In this document: positions 9,461 to 17,452 of the stretch, one piece after another
Layout: each line of letters begins with the position of its first letter
How positions within the stretch are numbered: the first letter of the stretch is position 1
Assembly: GCF_021568905.1 (NCBI RefSeq)
Contig: NZ_JAKGSB010000002.1
Coordinates: 62,001 to 126,000, forward strand
Direction of reading: 5' to 3'
Source of the DNA: Zavarzinia marina
Lineage (GTDB): Bacteria; Pseudomonadota; Alphaproteobacteria; Zavarziniales; Zavarziniaceae
DNA length: 64,000 nt
Translations under genes and position numbers: made by a program
The notes under the pieces: generated by a model
What the model was told of the DNA's origin: nothing
What the model saw: the letters and a program-made list of their open reading frames with translations, nothing else
Database searches by the model: none

Positions 9461-10114
9461 ATGAACAAACGCTTGATGGCCGGCCTCGGCCTCGCCGCCC
9501 TGATCGGCACCGCCGCCATCGGCGCCGGTTCGGCGTTCGCCCGGGCCGAAGGCCCCTCCCCCAATGGTCCGCGCGCCGAAGCCGGCCGCATGATGGATCC
9601 GGCCCGCATGGCCGATCGCTGCACCGACCGCTTCGCCCGCGAGAGCGCCCGCCTCACCTATATGGAAACCAAGCTGGATCTGACCGACGCGCAGCAGCCG
9701 CTGTGGCAGGCCTATGCCGACGCGGTCACCAAGGGCAATGCCGCCGACCGCGACACCTGCCTCGAGAAGGTCAAGACCATGCCCCCCGCGGAAGCCGGCG
9801 AGCCCCGCCAGCGCCCGACCGCCGTGGAACGCGAGGCGATGCGCATCGAACGCCTCGAAGCCGAGTTGAGCCAGGCCAAGGCGACCGAACCGGCCCTGAC
9901 CAAGCTCTATGGCGCCCTGGACGAGGATCAGCAGAAGATTCTCGACAAGCCGGCGCGTCACCACGGCCAGCGCCCGGGCATGACCCGCGCGCGCTTCGAC
10001 CGGGGCGGTGATTGCCGGCCCGACTTCCAGCGTCACGGTTTCGGCCATCCGGGTACCGGCCCGGGGCCCAGCCAGGATCCGCGCGGCGACCAGCCCCCGC
10101 CGCCGCGCGGCTGA
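9461..10114 (+). CDS. periplasmic Spy/CpxP-like LTxxQ motif protein
   Basis: A 217-residue protein with a clear signal peptide (cleavage near AFA-RAEGP) and a helical central part. The segment LTYMETKLDLTDAQQPLWQAY is the LTxxQ-type motif of Spy/CpxP-related periplasmic chaperones; a later helix contains LEAELSQ and LYGALDEDQQKIL. The C-terminal 50 residues are Gly/Pro/His/Arg rich (GHPGTGPGPSQDPRGDQ) and probably disordered. A hairpin terminator follows. The chaperone role is inferred from the family only. Confidence 0.7.
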   Translation: MNKRLMAGLGLAALIGTAAIGAGSAFARAEGPSPNGPRAEAGRMMDPARMADRCTDRFARESARLTYMETKLDLTDAQQPLWQAYADAVTKGNAADRDTCLEKVKTMPPAEAGEPRQRPTAVEREAMRIERLEAELSQAKATEPALTKLYGALDEDQQKILDKPARHHGQRPGMTRARFDRGGDCRPDFQRHGFGHPGTGPGPSQDPRGDQPPPPRG

Positions 10115-10141
10115 TCGGCCGGGGCCCGCCCCGACCGACCA

Positions 10142-10181
10142 CCCCCGGCGCCTTTCCCCCCGGCGCCGGGGGTCATCTTTT
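10142..10181 (+). terminator. Rho-independent terminator
   Basis: A perfect 11-bp stem (10142-10152 CCCCCGGCGCC, 10162-10172 GGCGCCGGGGG) with a 9-base loop, followed by TCATCTTTT. It ends the Spy-like gene just before the EF-hand gene. Confidence 0.8.
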
Positions 10182-10207
10182 CGGCTTCCTCCTCGGTTTC
10201 GTCCGCC

Positions 10208-10840
10208 ATGGCCATGATCCGTCCCCTTCCCCTCGTCCTCCTGATGACGGTCGGCCTCCCCGCCTGCGCCGGCCCCGGCGGCGGTCACGGGGAACGATCG
10301 GGTGGCGGGCCCCGGGGACGGGGCCTGCCGCCGCCCGGCATGGACGGCGGCCGGATGCCGGCACCGCCGGTGACGACCCTCGCCGGCCGCGTGCTCGGCA
10401 CCGGCGCGGATGCCGATTGCCCCGCCCTCACCGCCGCCTGGCTGGCGGAGGCCGACGGCACCGGCAACCGCGACGCCCGCCTCCAGCAGGCGGAAGCGCA
10501 GGCCGACGCCGACCGGCTCTTCACCGCGATCGACGCCAATGGCGACGGTTTCCTGACCGCGGTCGAAATCGGCGCCTATCGCGCAAAGACGGCCCCCGCC
10601 GCCCATCCCGCCACGCCCGACAGGCCGCCGCCGGGCGGCGGACAGGCCCGCGACGGTTACCACGATCTGGCGCGGCGCGGCCTGCCGGACCCGGTCATGG
10701 CGGCGGACGTCGGCCTGGACTTCAAGGTTTCGCGCGCCGAAATGTCGGATCGTGTCGCCGCCCGCTTCGCCGGTCTCGATACCGACGGCGACGGCGCCCT
10801 GACACCGGCCGAACTGGCGGCACATTGCCCGGCGCGATGA
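10208..10840 (+). CDS. EF-hand domain lipoprotein
   Basis: A 210-residue protein with a short signal sequence ending in a lipobox-like LPAC (Cys at about residue 20), so probably a lipoprotein. Two canonical EF-hand loops are visible: DANGDGFLTAVE at about residues 113-124 and DTDGDGALTPAE near the C-terminus. A Gly/Pro-rich stretch follows the signal peptide. It probably binds calcium in the periplasm. Start ATG 10208 is used; ATG 10214 is equally possible. No partner is evident apart from the Spy-like gene just upstream. Confidence 0.75.
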   Translation: MAMIRPLPLVLLMTVGLPACAGPGGGHGERSGGGPRGRGLPPPGMDGGRMPAPPVTTLAGRVLGTGADADCPALTAAWLAEADGTGNRDARLQQAEAQADADRLFTAIDANGDGFLTAVEIGAYRAKTAPAAHPATPDRPPPGGGQARDGYHDLARRGLPDPVMAADVGLDFKVSRAEMSDRVAARFAGLDTDGDGALTPAELAAHCPAR

Positions 10841-10864
10841 GCCTTCATGGCGGGCCCCGACGGT

Positions 10865-10904
10865 TTGACGGTTGCGTGACTTGACGGTTGCGCGACCGGT
10901 CGCG
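10865..10904. repeat. tandem 16-bp direct repeat plus 14-bp palindrome upstream of nasT
   Basis: TTGACGGTTGCGTGAC (10865-10880) is followed immediately by TTGACGGTTGCGCGAC (10881-10896). The second copy runs into the perfect palindrome CGCGACCGGTCGCG (10891-10904). It lies 75-113 bp before nasT and may be an operator. Confidence 0.5.
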
Positions 10905-10977
10905 ACCGTCGATCCTGATCCGGTAATCCGTTCAGGCGTTCGTCACACGGTATGATTCGGCCGTGGCAACCGGGGTC

Positions 10978-11577
10978 ATGACTAAAGCCGACATCCGCAT
11001 CCTGGTCATCGACGACAACCGCATCCGTGCCTCGATCATCGAGGAGGGCCTGCGCGAGGCCGGCTATTCGCGCGTCAGCGTGATCGCCGAACCGCGCCCC
11101 ATGGTGCGCGACATCGTCGAGGCCGACCCCGACGTCGTCTTCATCGACCTCGAAAACCCGAACCGCGACGTGCTGGAGCACATGTTCAACGTCAGCCGGG
11201 CGATCAGCCGGCCGATCGCCATGTTCGTCGACCGTTCGGACCGCGACATGATCGAGGCGGCGGTCGATGCCGGCGTCTCGGCCTATATCGTCGACGGCCT
11301 GAAGAAGGAGCGGCTGAAACCGATCCTGGAAACCGCGATCAGCCGCTTCAACGCCTTCTCGCGCATGCGCGAGGAATTGGACCGGACCCGCCGCGCGCTC
11401 GAGGAGCGCAAGGTGATCGACCGCGCCAAGGGCATCCTGATGCGCCAGCGCGGCATCCCCGAGGACGAGGCGCACGCCCTGCTGCGGCGGACCGCCATGA
11501 ACGAAAACCGCCGCATCGCCGATATCGCCCAGAGTGTGATTACCGCGGCCGATCTTCTGTCGGGAGGCAAGCCATGA
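10978..11577 (+). CDS. nasT: NasT-type ANTAR response regulator (nitrate-responsive antiterminator)
   Basis: A 199-residue protein. The receiver-like domain (about 1-120) has the DDN acidic pocket and the expected phospho-acceptor region VVFIDLENPN. A coiled-coil linker leads to an ANTAR domain (ALEERKVIDRAKGILMRQRG-IPEDEAHALLRRTAM). NasT binds two-hairpin leader RNAs and prevents termination; NasS holds it inactive without nitrate. It overlaps nasS by ATGA (11574-11577). ATG 10978 was chosen over GTG 10963 because CGGGG sits just upstream. The matching RNA target is visible at 13016-13113. Confidence 0.93.
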   Translation: MTKADIRILVIDDNRIRASIIEEGLREAGYSRVSVIAEPRPMVRDIVEADPDVVFIDLENPNRDVLEHMFNVSRAISRPIAMFVDRSDRDMIEAAVDAGVSAYIVDGLKKERLKPILETAISRFNAFSRMREELDRTRRALEERKVIDRAKGILMRQRGIPEDEAHALLRRTAMNENRRIADIAQSVITAADLLSGGKP

Positions 11578-12851
11578 CCACGGAACCCGCCACGACGACC
11601 GGAACCACCGGGGATTTCACCATCCGCGCCGGTTTCATCCCCCTGCTCGACGCCGCGATCATGATCGTCGCCAAGGAGATGGGCTTCGCCAGGGAAGAGG
11701 GCATCGATCTCGTCCTGATCCGCGAGAGTTCCTGGGCCAGCATCCGCGACCGCGTCGCCCTCGGCCATTTCGACGTCGCTCACATGCTGGCGCCCATGCC
11801 GATCGCCGCCTCCCTGGGGCTGACGCCTTTCGGCGGCAAGATCATCACGCCCATGTGCCTCGGCCTCGGCGGCAATGCGATCACCGTCTCCAACGCGGTC
11901 TGGCTCGGCATGAGCGAGCATGGCGCCGACAGCAGCGGCGATCCGAAGACAGCGGGCGAGGCACTGCGCGCCGTGGTCGCCGAGCGCAAGGCACGGGGCC
12001 TGCCGCGCCTGACCTTCGCCGTCGTCCACCCCTTCTCCAGCCACAACTACTATCTGCGCTACTGGCTCGCGGCCTGCGGCATCGACCCGCGCACCGACGT
12101 CGCCCTCACCATCGTGCCGCCGCCCTATATGACCGACGCCCTGGCCGGCGGCCATATCGACGGCTATTGCGTGGGCGAGCCGTGGAACAGCGCCTCGGTC
12201 GTCGCCGGCGTCGGCCATATCGCCACCACCACCTCCGCCATCTGGAAGTCCAGCCCGGAAAAGGTGCTGGGCGCGCGCGCCGATTGGGCGGAACGCAACC
12301 CGGATGCGCTGGCCGCCCTGATCCGCGCCATGCACCGCGCCTCGCTATGGTGCGATTCGGGCAAGAACGCGCCGGAGATCGTGGAACTCCTGTCGTCGTC
12401 GCGCTATCTCGACGTCGCGCCCTCGACCATGATGACCGGCCTGACCGGGCGCCTGGCACTCGGCGAGGACCAGCCCCAGACCCTGCCCGACTTTCGCTAT
12501 TTCGCGCGCCGCGCGGCGACCTTCCCCTGGATCAGCCACGGTCTCTGGTTCTTCAGCCAGATGGTGCGCTGGGGCCAGACCGAACTGACGCCGGCGACGC
12601 TGGAAACCGCGCGCCTCAGCATCCGGCCCGATCTCTACAGGAAGGCGCTCGGCCCCCTGGGCGTCGCCCTGCCGAACGCCAGCTCCAAGGTCGAAGGCTC
12701 GCTCGCCATGGAAACGCCGGTGGCGACCGCGGACGGCCGCCTCTTCCTCGGGCCCGACGGCTTCTTCGACGGCAAGGTCTTCGACCCCGACCTGATCGAG
12801 GATTACGTCGCCGGGTTCGCCATCGCCGGCGGCGCGCCGGAAGAGGATTGA
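11574..12851 (+). CDS. nasS: NasS-like nitrate sensor (CmpA/NrtA family, cytoplasmic)
   Basis: A 425-residue protein homologous along its length to the NrtA-type solute-binding protein encoded at 13224-14651; shared signatures are SHNYYLRYWLA and GYCVGEPWN. Unlike NrtA it has no signal peptide, as expected for the cytoplasmic sensor that sequesters NasT until nitrate or nitrite binds. It is translationally coupled to nasT, which strongly supports the assignment. A modest hairpin-plus-T-run follows. Confidence 0.9.
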   Translation: MTTEPATTTGTTGDFTIRAGFIPLLDAAIMIVAKEMGFAREEGIDLVLIRESSWASIRDRVALGHFDVAHMLAPMPIAASLGLTPFGGKIITPMCLGLGGNAITVSNAVWLGMSEHGADSSGDPKTAGEALRAVVAERKARGLPRLTFAVVHPFSSHNYYLRYWLAACGIDPRTDVALTIVPPPYMTDALAGGHIDGYCVGEPWNSASVVAGVGHIATTTSAIWKSSPEKVLGARADWAERNPDALAALIRAMHRASLWCDSGKNAPEIVELLSSSRYLDVAPSTMMTGLTGRLALGEDQPQTLPDFRYFARRAATFPWISHGLWFFSQMVRWGQTELTPATLETARLSIRPDLYRKALGPLGVALPNASSKVEGSLAMETPVATADGRLFLGPDGFFDGKVFDPDLIEDYVAGFAIAGGAPEED

Positions 12852-12865
12852 GATGCCCGCCGTTG

Positions 12866-12906
12866 CGGCACTGCACAAGATTTGAACGAGAATCTGCCGT
12901 TTTTTT
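12866..12906 (+). terminator. candidate terminator after nasS
   Basis: CGGCA (12866-12870) pairs with TGCCG (12895-12899), with an inner AGATT/AATCT helix, followed by a run of seven T. The stem is short, but the T-run and position fit an intrinsic terminator separating nasTS from the nrt operon. Confidence 0.6.
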
Positions 12907-12984
12907 GTTCAGCCCCTGCCCCCACCCCAAGCCCGGTCACATGATAAGCTCTTGATATCCAAGGGGGCGGTCGCGCCACCAGCT

Positions 12985-13001
12985 TTGGCACGAATTCTGC
13001 A
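12985..13001 (+). promoter_or_regulatory. sigma54 (-24/-12) promoter of the nitrate operon
   Basis: TTGGCACGAATTCTGCA matches the sigma54 consensus TTGGCACR-N4-TTGCW with correct GG-to-GC spacing and one mismatch in the -12 box. A start near 13012 would give a leader of about 210 bases before nrtA. Sigma54 control with NtrC is usual for nitrate assimilation; I did not find a clear NtrC dyad. Confidence 0.75.
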
Positions 13002-13015
13002 GATTAGTCTCCGCA

Positions 13016-13113
13016 GGCCAACGACGGCCCATTGACCCTTCCAGCCGACGACGGCCCGGAGGGTTCGCCCCCGAGGGGCACAGATCACGAAATTCGCACC
13101 CATCGACGGGTGC
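13016..13113 (+). ncRNA. ANTAR-type two-hairpin leader (NasT target)
   Basis: Hairpin 1: GGCC-AACGAC-GGCC (13016-13029). Hairpin 2: GCACCC-ATCGAC-GGGTGC (13096-13113), a perfect 6-bp stem. Both loops are six bases with A at position 1 and G at position 4, the defining feature of ANTAR-bound RNAs. They lie between the sigma54 promoter and a terminator-like structure. Hairpin 1 has only a 4-bp stem and the linker is long, so the first half of the motif is less certain. Confidence 0.65.
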
Positions 13114-13118
13114 CGGGC

Positions 13119-13178
13119 GACGCCGCCGACAGGGATGAGACCTGAGAGGTTCATCCATGTCCGCGGCGTCTTGTTGTT
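13119..13178 (+). terminator. leader terminator, likely target of NasT antitermination
   Basis: An outer 8-bp perfect stem GACGCCGC (13119-13126) / GCGGCGTC (13163-13170) encloses a second helix, GGATGAG-A-CCT / AGGTTCATCC (13133-13156). TTGTTGTT follows directly. It begins six bases after ANTAR hairpin 2, where an attenuator is expected. Confidence 0.65.
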
Positions 13179-13223
13179 CACGACCCGGCCCCAGAGAGAG
13201 CCGGACAGCGTTTGGAGTCCGTG

Positions 13224-14651
13224 ATGACCGACGTCGAGACCGCCTGCCGCAAGGCCGTCCTTTCCCGCCGGGGCCTGCTGCTCGGCACAGCCAGCGCGCT
13301 GGCCCTGGCGGCCGTGCTGCCCCGCCGCGCCGCCCGCGCCGAAGTCCTGATCCCCGAAAAGGACGAATTGAAATTCGGCTTCATCAAGCTGACCGACATG
13401 GCGCCCCTCGCCGTCGCCAAGGAACTCGGCTTCTTCGAGGACGAGGGCCTCTATGTCACCCTGGAACCCCAGGCGAACTGGAAGGTCCTGCTCGACCGCG
13501 TGATCACCGGGGAGCTGGACGGCGCCCATATGCTGGCCGGTCAGCCCTTGGCCGCCACCATCGGCTTCGGCACCAAGGCCCATATCGTCACGCCCTTCTC
13601 GATGGATCTGAACGGCAACGGCATCACCGTCTCCAGCGCCGTCTGGGAGATGATGAAGCCCCATGTGCCGAAGGGCGCGGACGGCAAGCCGATCCACCCG
13701 ATCAAGGCCGATGCCCTGAAGCCGGTGGTCGAGGCGTTCAAGGCAGAGGGCAAGCCCTTCAACATGGGCATGGTCTTCCCGGTCTCCACCCATAACTACG
13801 AATTGCGCTACTGGCTGGCGTCCGGCGGTATCCATCCCGGTTACTATTCGCCCGACGACGTCTCCGGCCAGATCAAGGCCGACGCCCTGCTCTCGGTCAC
13901 CCCGCCGCCCCAGATGCCCGCCACCCTCGAGGCCGGCACGATCTACGGCTATTGCGTGGGCGAGCCGTGGAACCAGGCCGCCGTCTTCAAGGGTATCGGC
14001 GTGCCGGTGATCACCGACTACGAGATCTGGAAGAACAATCCCGAGAAGGTCTTCGGCATCACGGCGGACTTCGCCGAAAAATATCCGAACACCGCGATCG
14101 GCCTGACCAAGGCCCTGATCCGCGCCGCCAAATGGCTGGACGAGAACGACAACGCCAACCGCATGCAGGCGGTCGAGATCCTGTCGCGGCCCGAATATGT
14201 CGGCGCCGATGCCGAGGTGATCGCCAATTCCATGACCGGCACCTTCGAATACGAGAAGGGCGACGTGCGCCCGGTGCCGGACTTCAACGTCTTCTTCCGC
14301 CACCACGCCACCTATCCGTTCTATTCGGATGCCGTCTGGTACCTGACCCAGATGCGCCGCTGGGGCCAGATCGCCGAGGCGAAGAGCGACGACTGGTATG
14401 CCGAGACGGCGAAATCGGTCTATCGCCCGGACATCTATCTGGCCGCCGCCGCCCAGTTGAAGGCCGAGGGCCTGATCGAGGACGCCGAGGTGCCGTGGGA
14501 CAGCGACGGTTACCGCGCGCCGACCGCCGCCGCCGACTTCATCGACGGCATCGCCTACGACGGCCGCGCCCCCAACGCCTATATCGACGCCCAGACCATC
14601 GGCCTGAAGGGCAGGCAGAAGATCGCCGGCACCGACGTGGTTGGCGGCTGA
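13224..14651 (+). CDS. nrtA: nitrate ABC transporter substrate-binding protein NrtA
   Basis: A 475-residue CmpA/NrtA family protein. The N-terminus has a twin-arginine-type signal ([17 protein letters not shown], cleavage near ARA-EVL), so it is probably exported folded. The binding fold includes [31 protein letters not shown] and [13 protein letters not shown] six bases upstream fixes ATG 13224. It binds nitrate in the periplasm and hands it to NrtB. It is the first gene of the nrtA-nrtB-nrtCD-nirB-nirD-nasA-cobA operon. Confidence 0.93.
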   Translation: MTDVETACRKAVLSRRGLLLGTASALALAAVLPRRAARAEVLIPEKDELKFGFIKLTDMAPLAVAKELGFFEDEGLYVTLEPQANWKVLLDRVITGELDGAHMLAGQPLAATIGFGTKAHIVTPFSMDLNGNGITVSSAVWEMMKPHVPKGADGKPIHPIKADALKPVVEAFKAEGKPFNMGMVFPVSTHNYELRYWLASGGIHPGYYSPDDVSGQIKADALLSVTPPPQMPATLEAGTIYGYCVGEPWNQAAVFKGIGVPVITDYEIWKNNPEKVFGITADFAEKYPNTAIGLTKALIRAAKWLDENDNANRMQAVEILSRPEYVGADAEVIANSMTGTFEYEKGDVRPVPDFNVFFRHHATYPFYSDAVWYLTQMRRWGQIAEAKSDDWYAETAKSVYRPDIYLAAAAQLKAEGLIEDAEVPWDSDGYRAPTAAADFIDGIAYDGRAPNAYIDAQTIGLKGRQKIAGTDVVGG

Positions 14652-14673
14652 TGCGCCGGGGAGGGACGAGGAC

Positions 14674-15762
14674 ATGACGACCATGACCGACACCATGGAA
14701 GCCGAGGCCGGCGACCGCGCCCGGGAGCGGCGCGAACGCCTGTTCATGGCGCTGAACCGCGCCGCCGGGCCGCTCGGCGTCTTCGGCCTGGGCTGGCTGG
14801 TGCCCTTGCTGAAGATCGCCTGCGGCGACAGCCCGAGGGCCCAGATGGCCGAAATCTGGCGCGGCCTGCTGATCCCCCTGATCGGCATCCTGGCCTTTCT
14901 CGCCGCCTGGTCGGTGCTGGCGCCCCGGGTGCAGACCTCCCTCGGCACCATTCCGGGCCCCGTCCAGGTGCTGGAACAGGCGGACGGCCTCTGGGACGCC
15001 CATGTCGCCGAACGGGAGAAGGAGGACGCCTTCTACGAACGCCAGAAGGTCCGCAACGAGAAATTCATCGCCGCCGGCAAGCCCGAAATGGCGAAGGAGC
15101 GCAGCTATACCGGCAGCCCGACCTATCTGGACCAGATCGCCACCTCGCTGGTCACGGTCGGTCTCGGCTTCCTGATCGCCACCCTGCTGGCGGTGCCGGC
15201 CGGCATCATGTGCGGCCTGTCGCGGAGCGTGAACGGTGCCCTCAATCCCCTGATCCAGATCTTCAAGCCGGTCTCGCCCCTGGCCTGGCTGCCGATCGTG
15301 ACCATGGTCGTCTCCGCGCTCTATCTCGAGCCCAGCGACGCCCTGCCCAAATCCCTGGTGATCTCCGCGATCACGGTGACCCTGTGCTCGCTGTGGCCGA
15401 CCCTGATCAATACGGCACTCGGCGTCGCCTCGATCGACAAGGATCTGGTCAATGTCGGCAAGGTGCTGCAGCTCTCGACCGGCACTACGATCCGCAAGCT
15501 CGTGCTGCCCTCGTCCCTGCCCCTGATCTTCACCGGGCTGCGGCTGTCGCTCGGGGTCGGCTGGATGGTGCTGATCGCGGCGGAGATGCTGGCGCAGAAT
15601 CCCGGCCTCGGCAAATTCGTGTGGGACGAATTCCAGAACGGTTCCTCGAATTCGCTGGCCCGCATCATCGTCGCGGTGCTGACGATCGGCGTGATCGGCT
15701 TCGTGCTGGACCGGGTGATGTTCGCCCTCCAGGCCGCCTTCACCTTTTCCACCAAGCGCTGA
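14674..15762 (+). CDS. nrtB: nitrate ABC transporter permease NrtB
   Basis: A 362-residue permease of the BPD inner-membrane family. A first membrane segment near residues 60-85 is followed by a long hydrophilic insert ([22 protein letters not shown]) and then five or more C-terminal membrane helices. The EAA-type coupling loop is around [25 protein letters not shown]. It pairs with NrtA and the double ATPase downstream. ATG 14674 follows GGGGAGGGACGAGG. Confidence 0.93.
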   Translation: MTTMTDTMEAEAGDRARERRERLFMALNRAAGPLGVFGLGWLVPLLKIACGDSPRAQMAEIWRGLLIPLIGILAFLAAWSVLAPRVQTSLGTIPGPVQVLEQADGLWDAHVAEREKEDAFYERQKVRNEKFIAAGKPEMAKERSYTGSPTYLDQIATSLVTVGLGFLIATLLAVPAGIMCGLSRSVNGALNPLIQIFKPVSPLAWLPIVTMVVSALYLEPSDALPKSLVISAITVTLCSLWPTLINTALGVASIDKDLVNVGKVLQLSTGTTIRKLVLPSSLPLIFTGLRLSLGVGWMVLIAAEMLAQNPGLGKFVWDEFQNGSSNSLARIIVAVLTIGVIGFVLDRVMFALQAAFTFSTKR

Positions 15763-15776
15763 GGGAGGGGGCGATC

Positions 15777-17438
15777 ATGGCGGTTCTCGAATTGAAGAAC
15801 GTCGGCAAGGCTTACGGCGCCACGCGCATCCTCTCCGGCATTGACCTTGCGGTCGAGGAAGGCGAATTCGTCGCCATCGTCGGTTTTTCGGGATCGGGCA
15901 AGACGACCCTGATCTCGGCGATCGCGGGCCTGACGACGCCGGACGGGGGCGAGGTGCTGTTCAAGGGCGCGCCCGTCACCGGGCCGGGGCCGGAACGCGG
16001 CGTCGTGTTCCAATCCTATGCCCTGATGCCCTGGCTGACGGTGGAGGGCAATATCGCCCTTGCCGTCGATGCCGTCGCCGGCAGGCTGTCGCGGTCGGAA
16101 AAGCGCGCGCGGGTGGCGAAATACATCGAAATGGTCGGCCTGTCCCACGCCGCCGACCGCCGTCCGTCCGAATTGTCGGGCGGCATGCGCCAGCGCGTCT
16201 CGGTCGCCCGCGCGCTCGCCATGGAGCCGGAGATCCTGCTCCTCGACGAGCCGCTGTCGGCCCTCGACGCGCTGACCCGCGCCAAGCTGCAGGACGAGAT
16301 CGAGGCGATCTGGGCGGCGAACAAGCGCACCGTCATACTGATCACCAACGACGTCGACGAGGCGATCCTCCTCGCCGACCGCATCATCCCCCTGAACCCC
16401 GGCCCCGACGCCAGCCTGGGTCCGGCCTTCAAGGTGGACCTGCCGCGTCCCCGCGACCGCATGGCGATGAACGACGATCCCGCCTTCAAGCGCCTTCGCG
16501 CCGAGGTCACCAATTACCTGATGGCGGTCGGCATCGACGCCAAGGCGGCGGGCGACGACGGGCGGCGCCTGCCGGACGTCGTCCCGATCACCCAGGCCCC
16601 GCCCAAGGCCTGGCGCGAGGCGGCGGCGTCGCCCGTCGAGGCGCGTTACCTCGACATCTGGCAGTTGCGGAAAGTCTATCCCACGCCCAAGGGCCCGTTG
16701 ACCGTCGTGGAGAACTTCGACCTGAAACTGAACAAGGGCGAATTCGTCTCCCTGATCGGCCATTCGGGCTGCGGCAAGTCGACCGTGTTGTCCATGGTCG
16801 CCGGCCTGACCGACATCAGCGGCGGCACCGCGATCCTGGACAACCGGGAGATTTCGGGCGCGGGGCCGGAGCGCGCGGTGGTGTTCCAGGCGCCGTCCCT
16901 CATGCCCTGGCTGACGGCGCGGGAAAATGTCGCCCTCGGCGTCGACAAGGTCTATCCGAAGGCGAGCCCGGCGGAACGCCGCGCGGTCGTCGAATACTAC
17001 CTGGCGCGGGTCGGCCTCGGCGACGCCATGGACCGCCTGGCCGCCGAAATGTCCAACGGCATGAAGCAGCGCGTCGGCATCGCCCGCGCCTTCGCCCTGA
17101 GCCCCAAGCTTCTCCTCCTGGACGAGCCCTTCGGCATGCTCGACAGCCTGACCCGCTGGGAATTGCAGAACGTCCTGATGGATGTGTGGAAGCGGACCCG
17201 GGTGACCGCCGTCTGCGTCACCCACGACGTCGACGAGGCGATCCTCCTCGCGGACAAGATCGTGATGATGACCAACGGCCCGAACGCCACCATCGGCGGG
17301 ATCCTGGACATCGACCTGCCGCGCCCCCGCAGCCGCAAGGCCCTGCTGGACCACCCCGATTACTACCGCTATCGCGCCGAAGTCCTCGCCTTCCTCGAGG
17401 AATACGAGCACGGCGCCAAGCCCAAGACCGCCGCCTGA
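15777..17438 (+). CDS. fused nitrate ABC transporter ATPase (NrtC-like + NrtD-like domains)
   Basis: A 553-residue protein carrying two complete ABC ATPase domains. Domain 1 (about 1-255): Walker [10 protein letters not shown] at 36-44, signature LSGGMRQR, Walker B ILLLDEP. Domain 2 (about 292-545): Walker [10 protein letters not shown] at 328-336, signature MSNGMKQR, Walker B LLLLDEP, switch His in VTHDVDEA. In domain 1 the switch His is Asn (ITNDVDEA, N191). Classical NrtC is one ATPase plus an NrtA-like domain, and NrtD is a separate ATPase; here both ATPases are joined and the NrtA-like domain is missing. ATG 15777 follows GGGAGGGGGCG. Confidence 0.92.
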   Translation: MAVLELKNVGKAYGATRILSGIDLAVEEGEFVAIVGFSGSGKTTLISAIAGLTTPDGGEVLFKGAPVTGPGPERGVVFQSYALMPWLTVEGNIALAVDAVAGRLSRSEKRARVAKYIEMVGLSHAADRRPSELSGGMRQRVSVARALAMEPEILLLDEPLSALDALTRAKLQDEIEAIWAANKRTVILITNDVDEAILLADRIIPLNPGPDASLGPAFKVDLPRPRDRMAMNDDPAFKRLRAEVTNYLMAVGIDAKAAGDDGRRLPDVVPITQAPPKAWREAAASPVEARYLDIWQLRKVYPTPKGPLTVVENFDLKLNKGEFVSLIGHSGCGKSTVLSMVAGLTDISGGTAILDNREISGAGPERAVVFQAPSLMPWLTARENVALGVDKVYPKASPAERRAVVEYYLARVGLGDAMDRLAAEMSNGMKQRVGIARAFALSPKLLLLDEPFGMLDSLTRWELQNVLMDVWKRTRVTAVCVTHDVDEAILLADKIVMMTNGPNATIGGILDIDLPRPRSRKALLDHPDYYRYRAEVLAFLEEYEHGAKPKTAA

Positions 17439-17452
17439 GCGAGGAACATGCC

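Noticed and set aside
12960-13160. A small protein gene in the nrtA leader
   Set aside because: Short frames here coincide with the RNA hairpins and lack ribosome sites; the RNA explanation is better.
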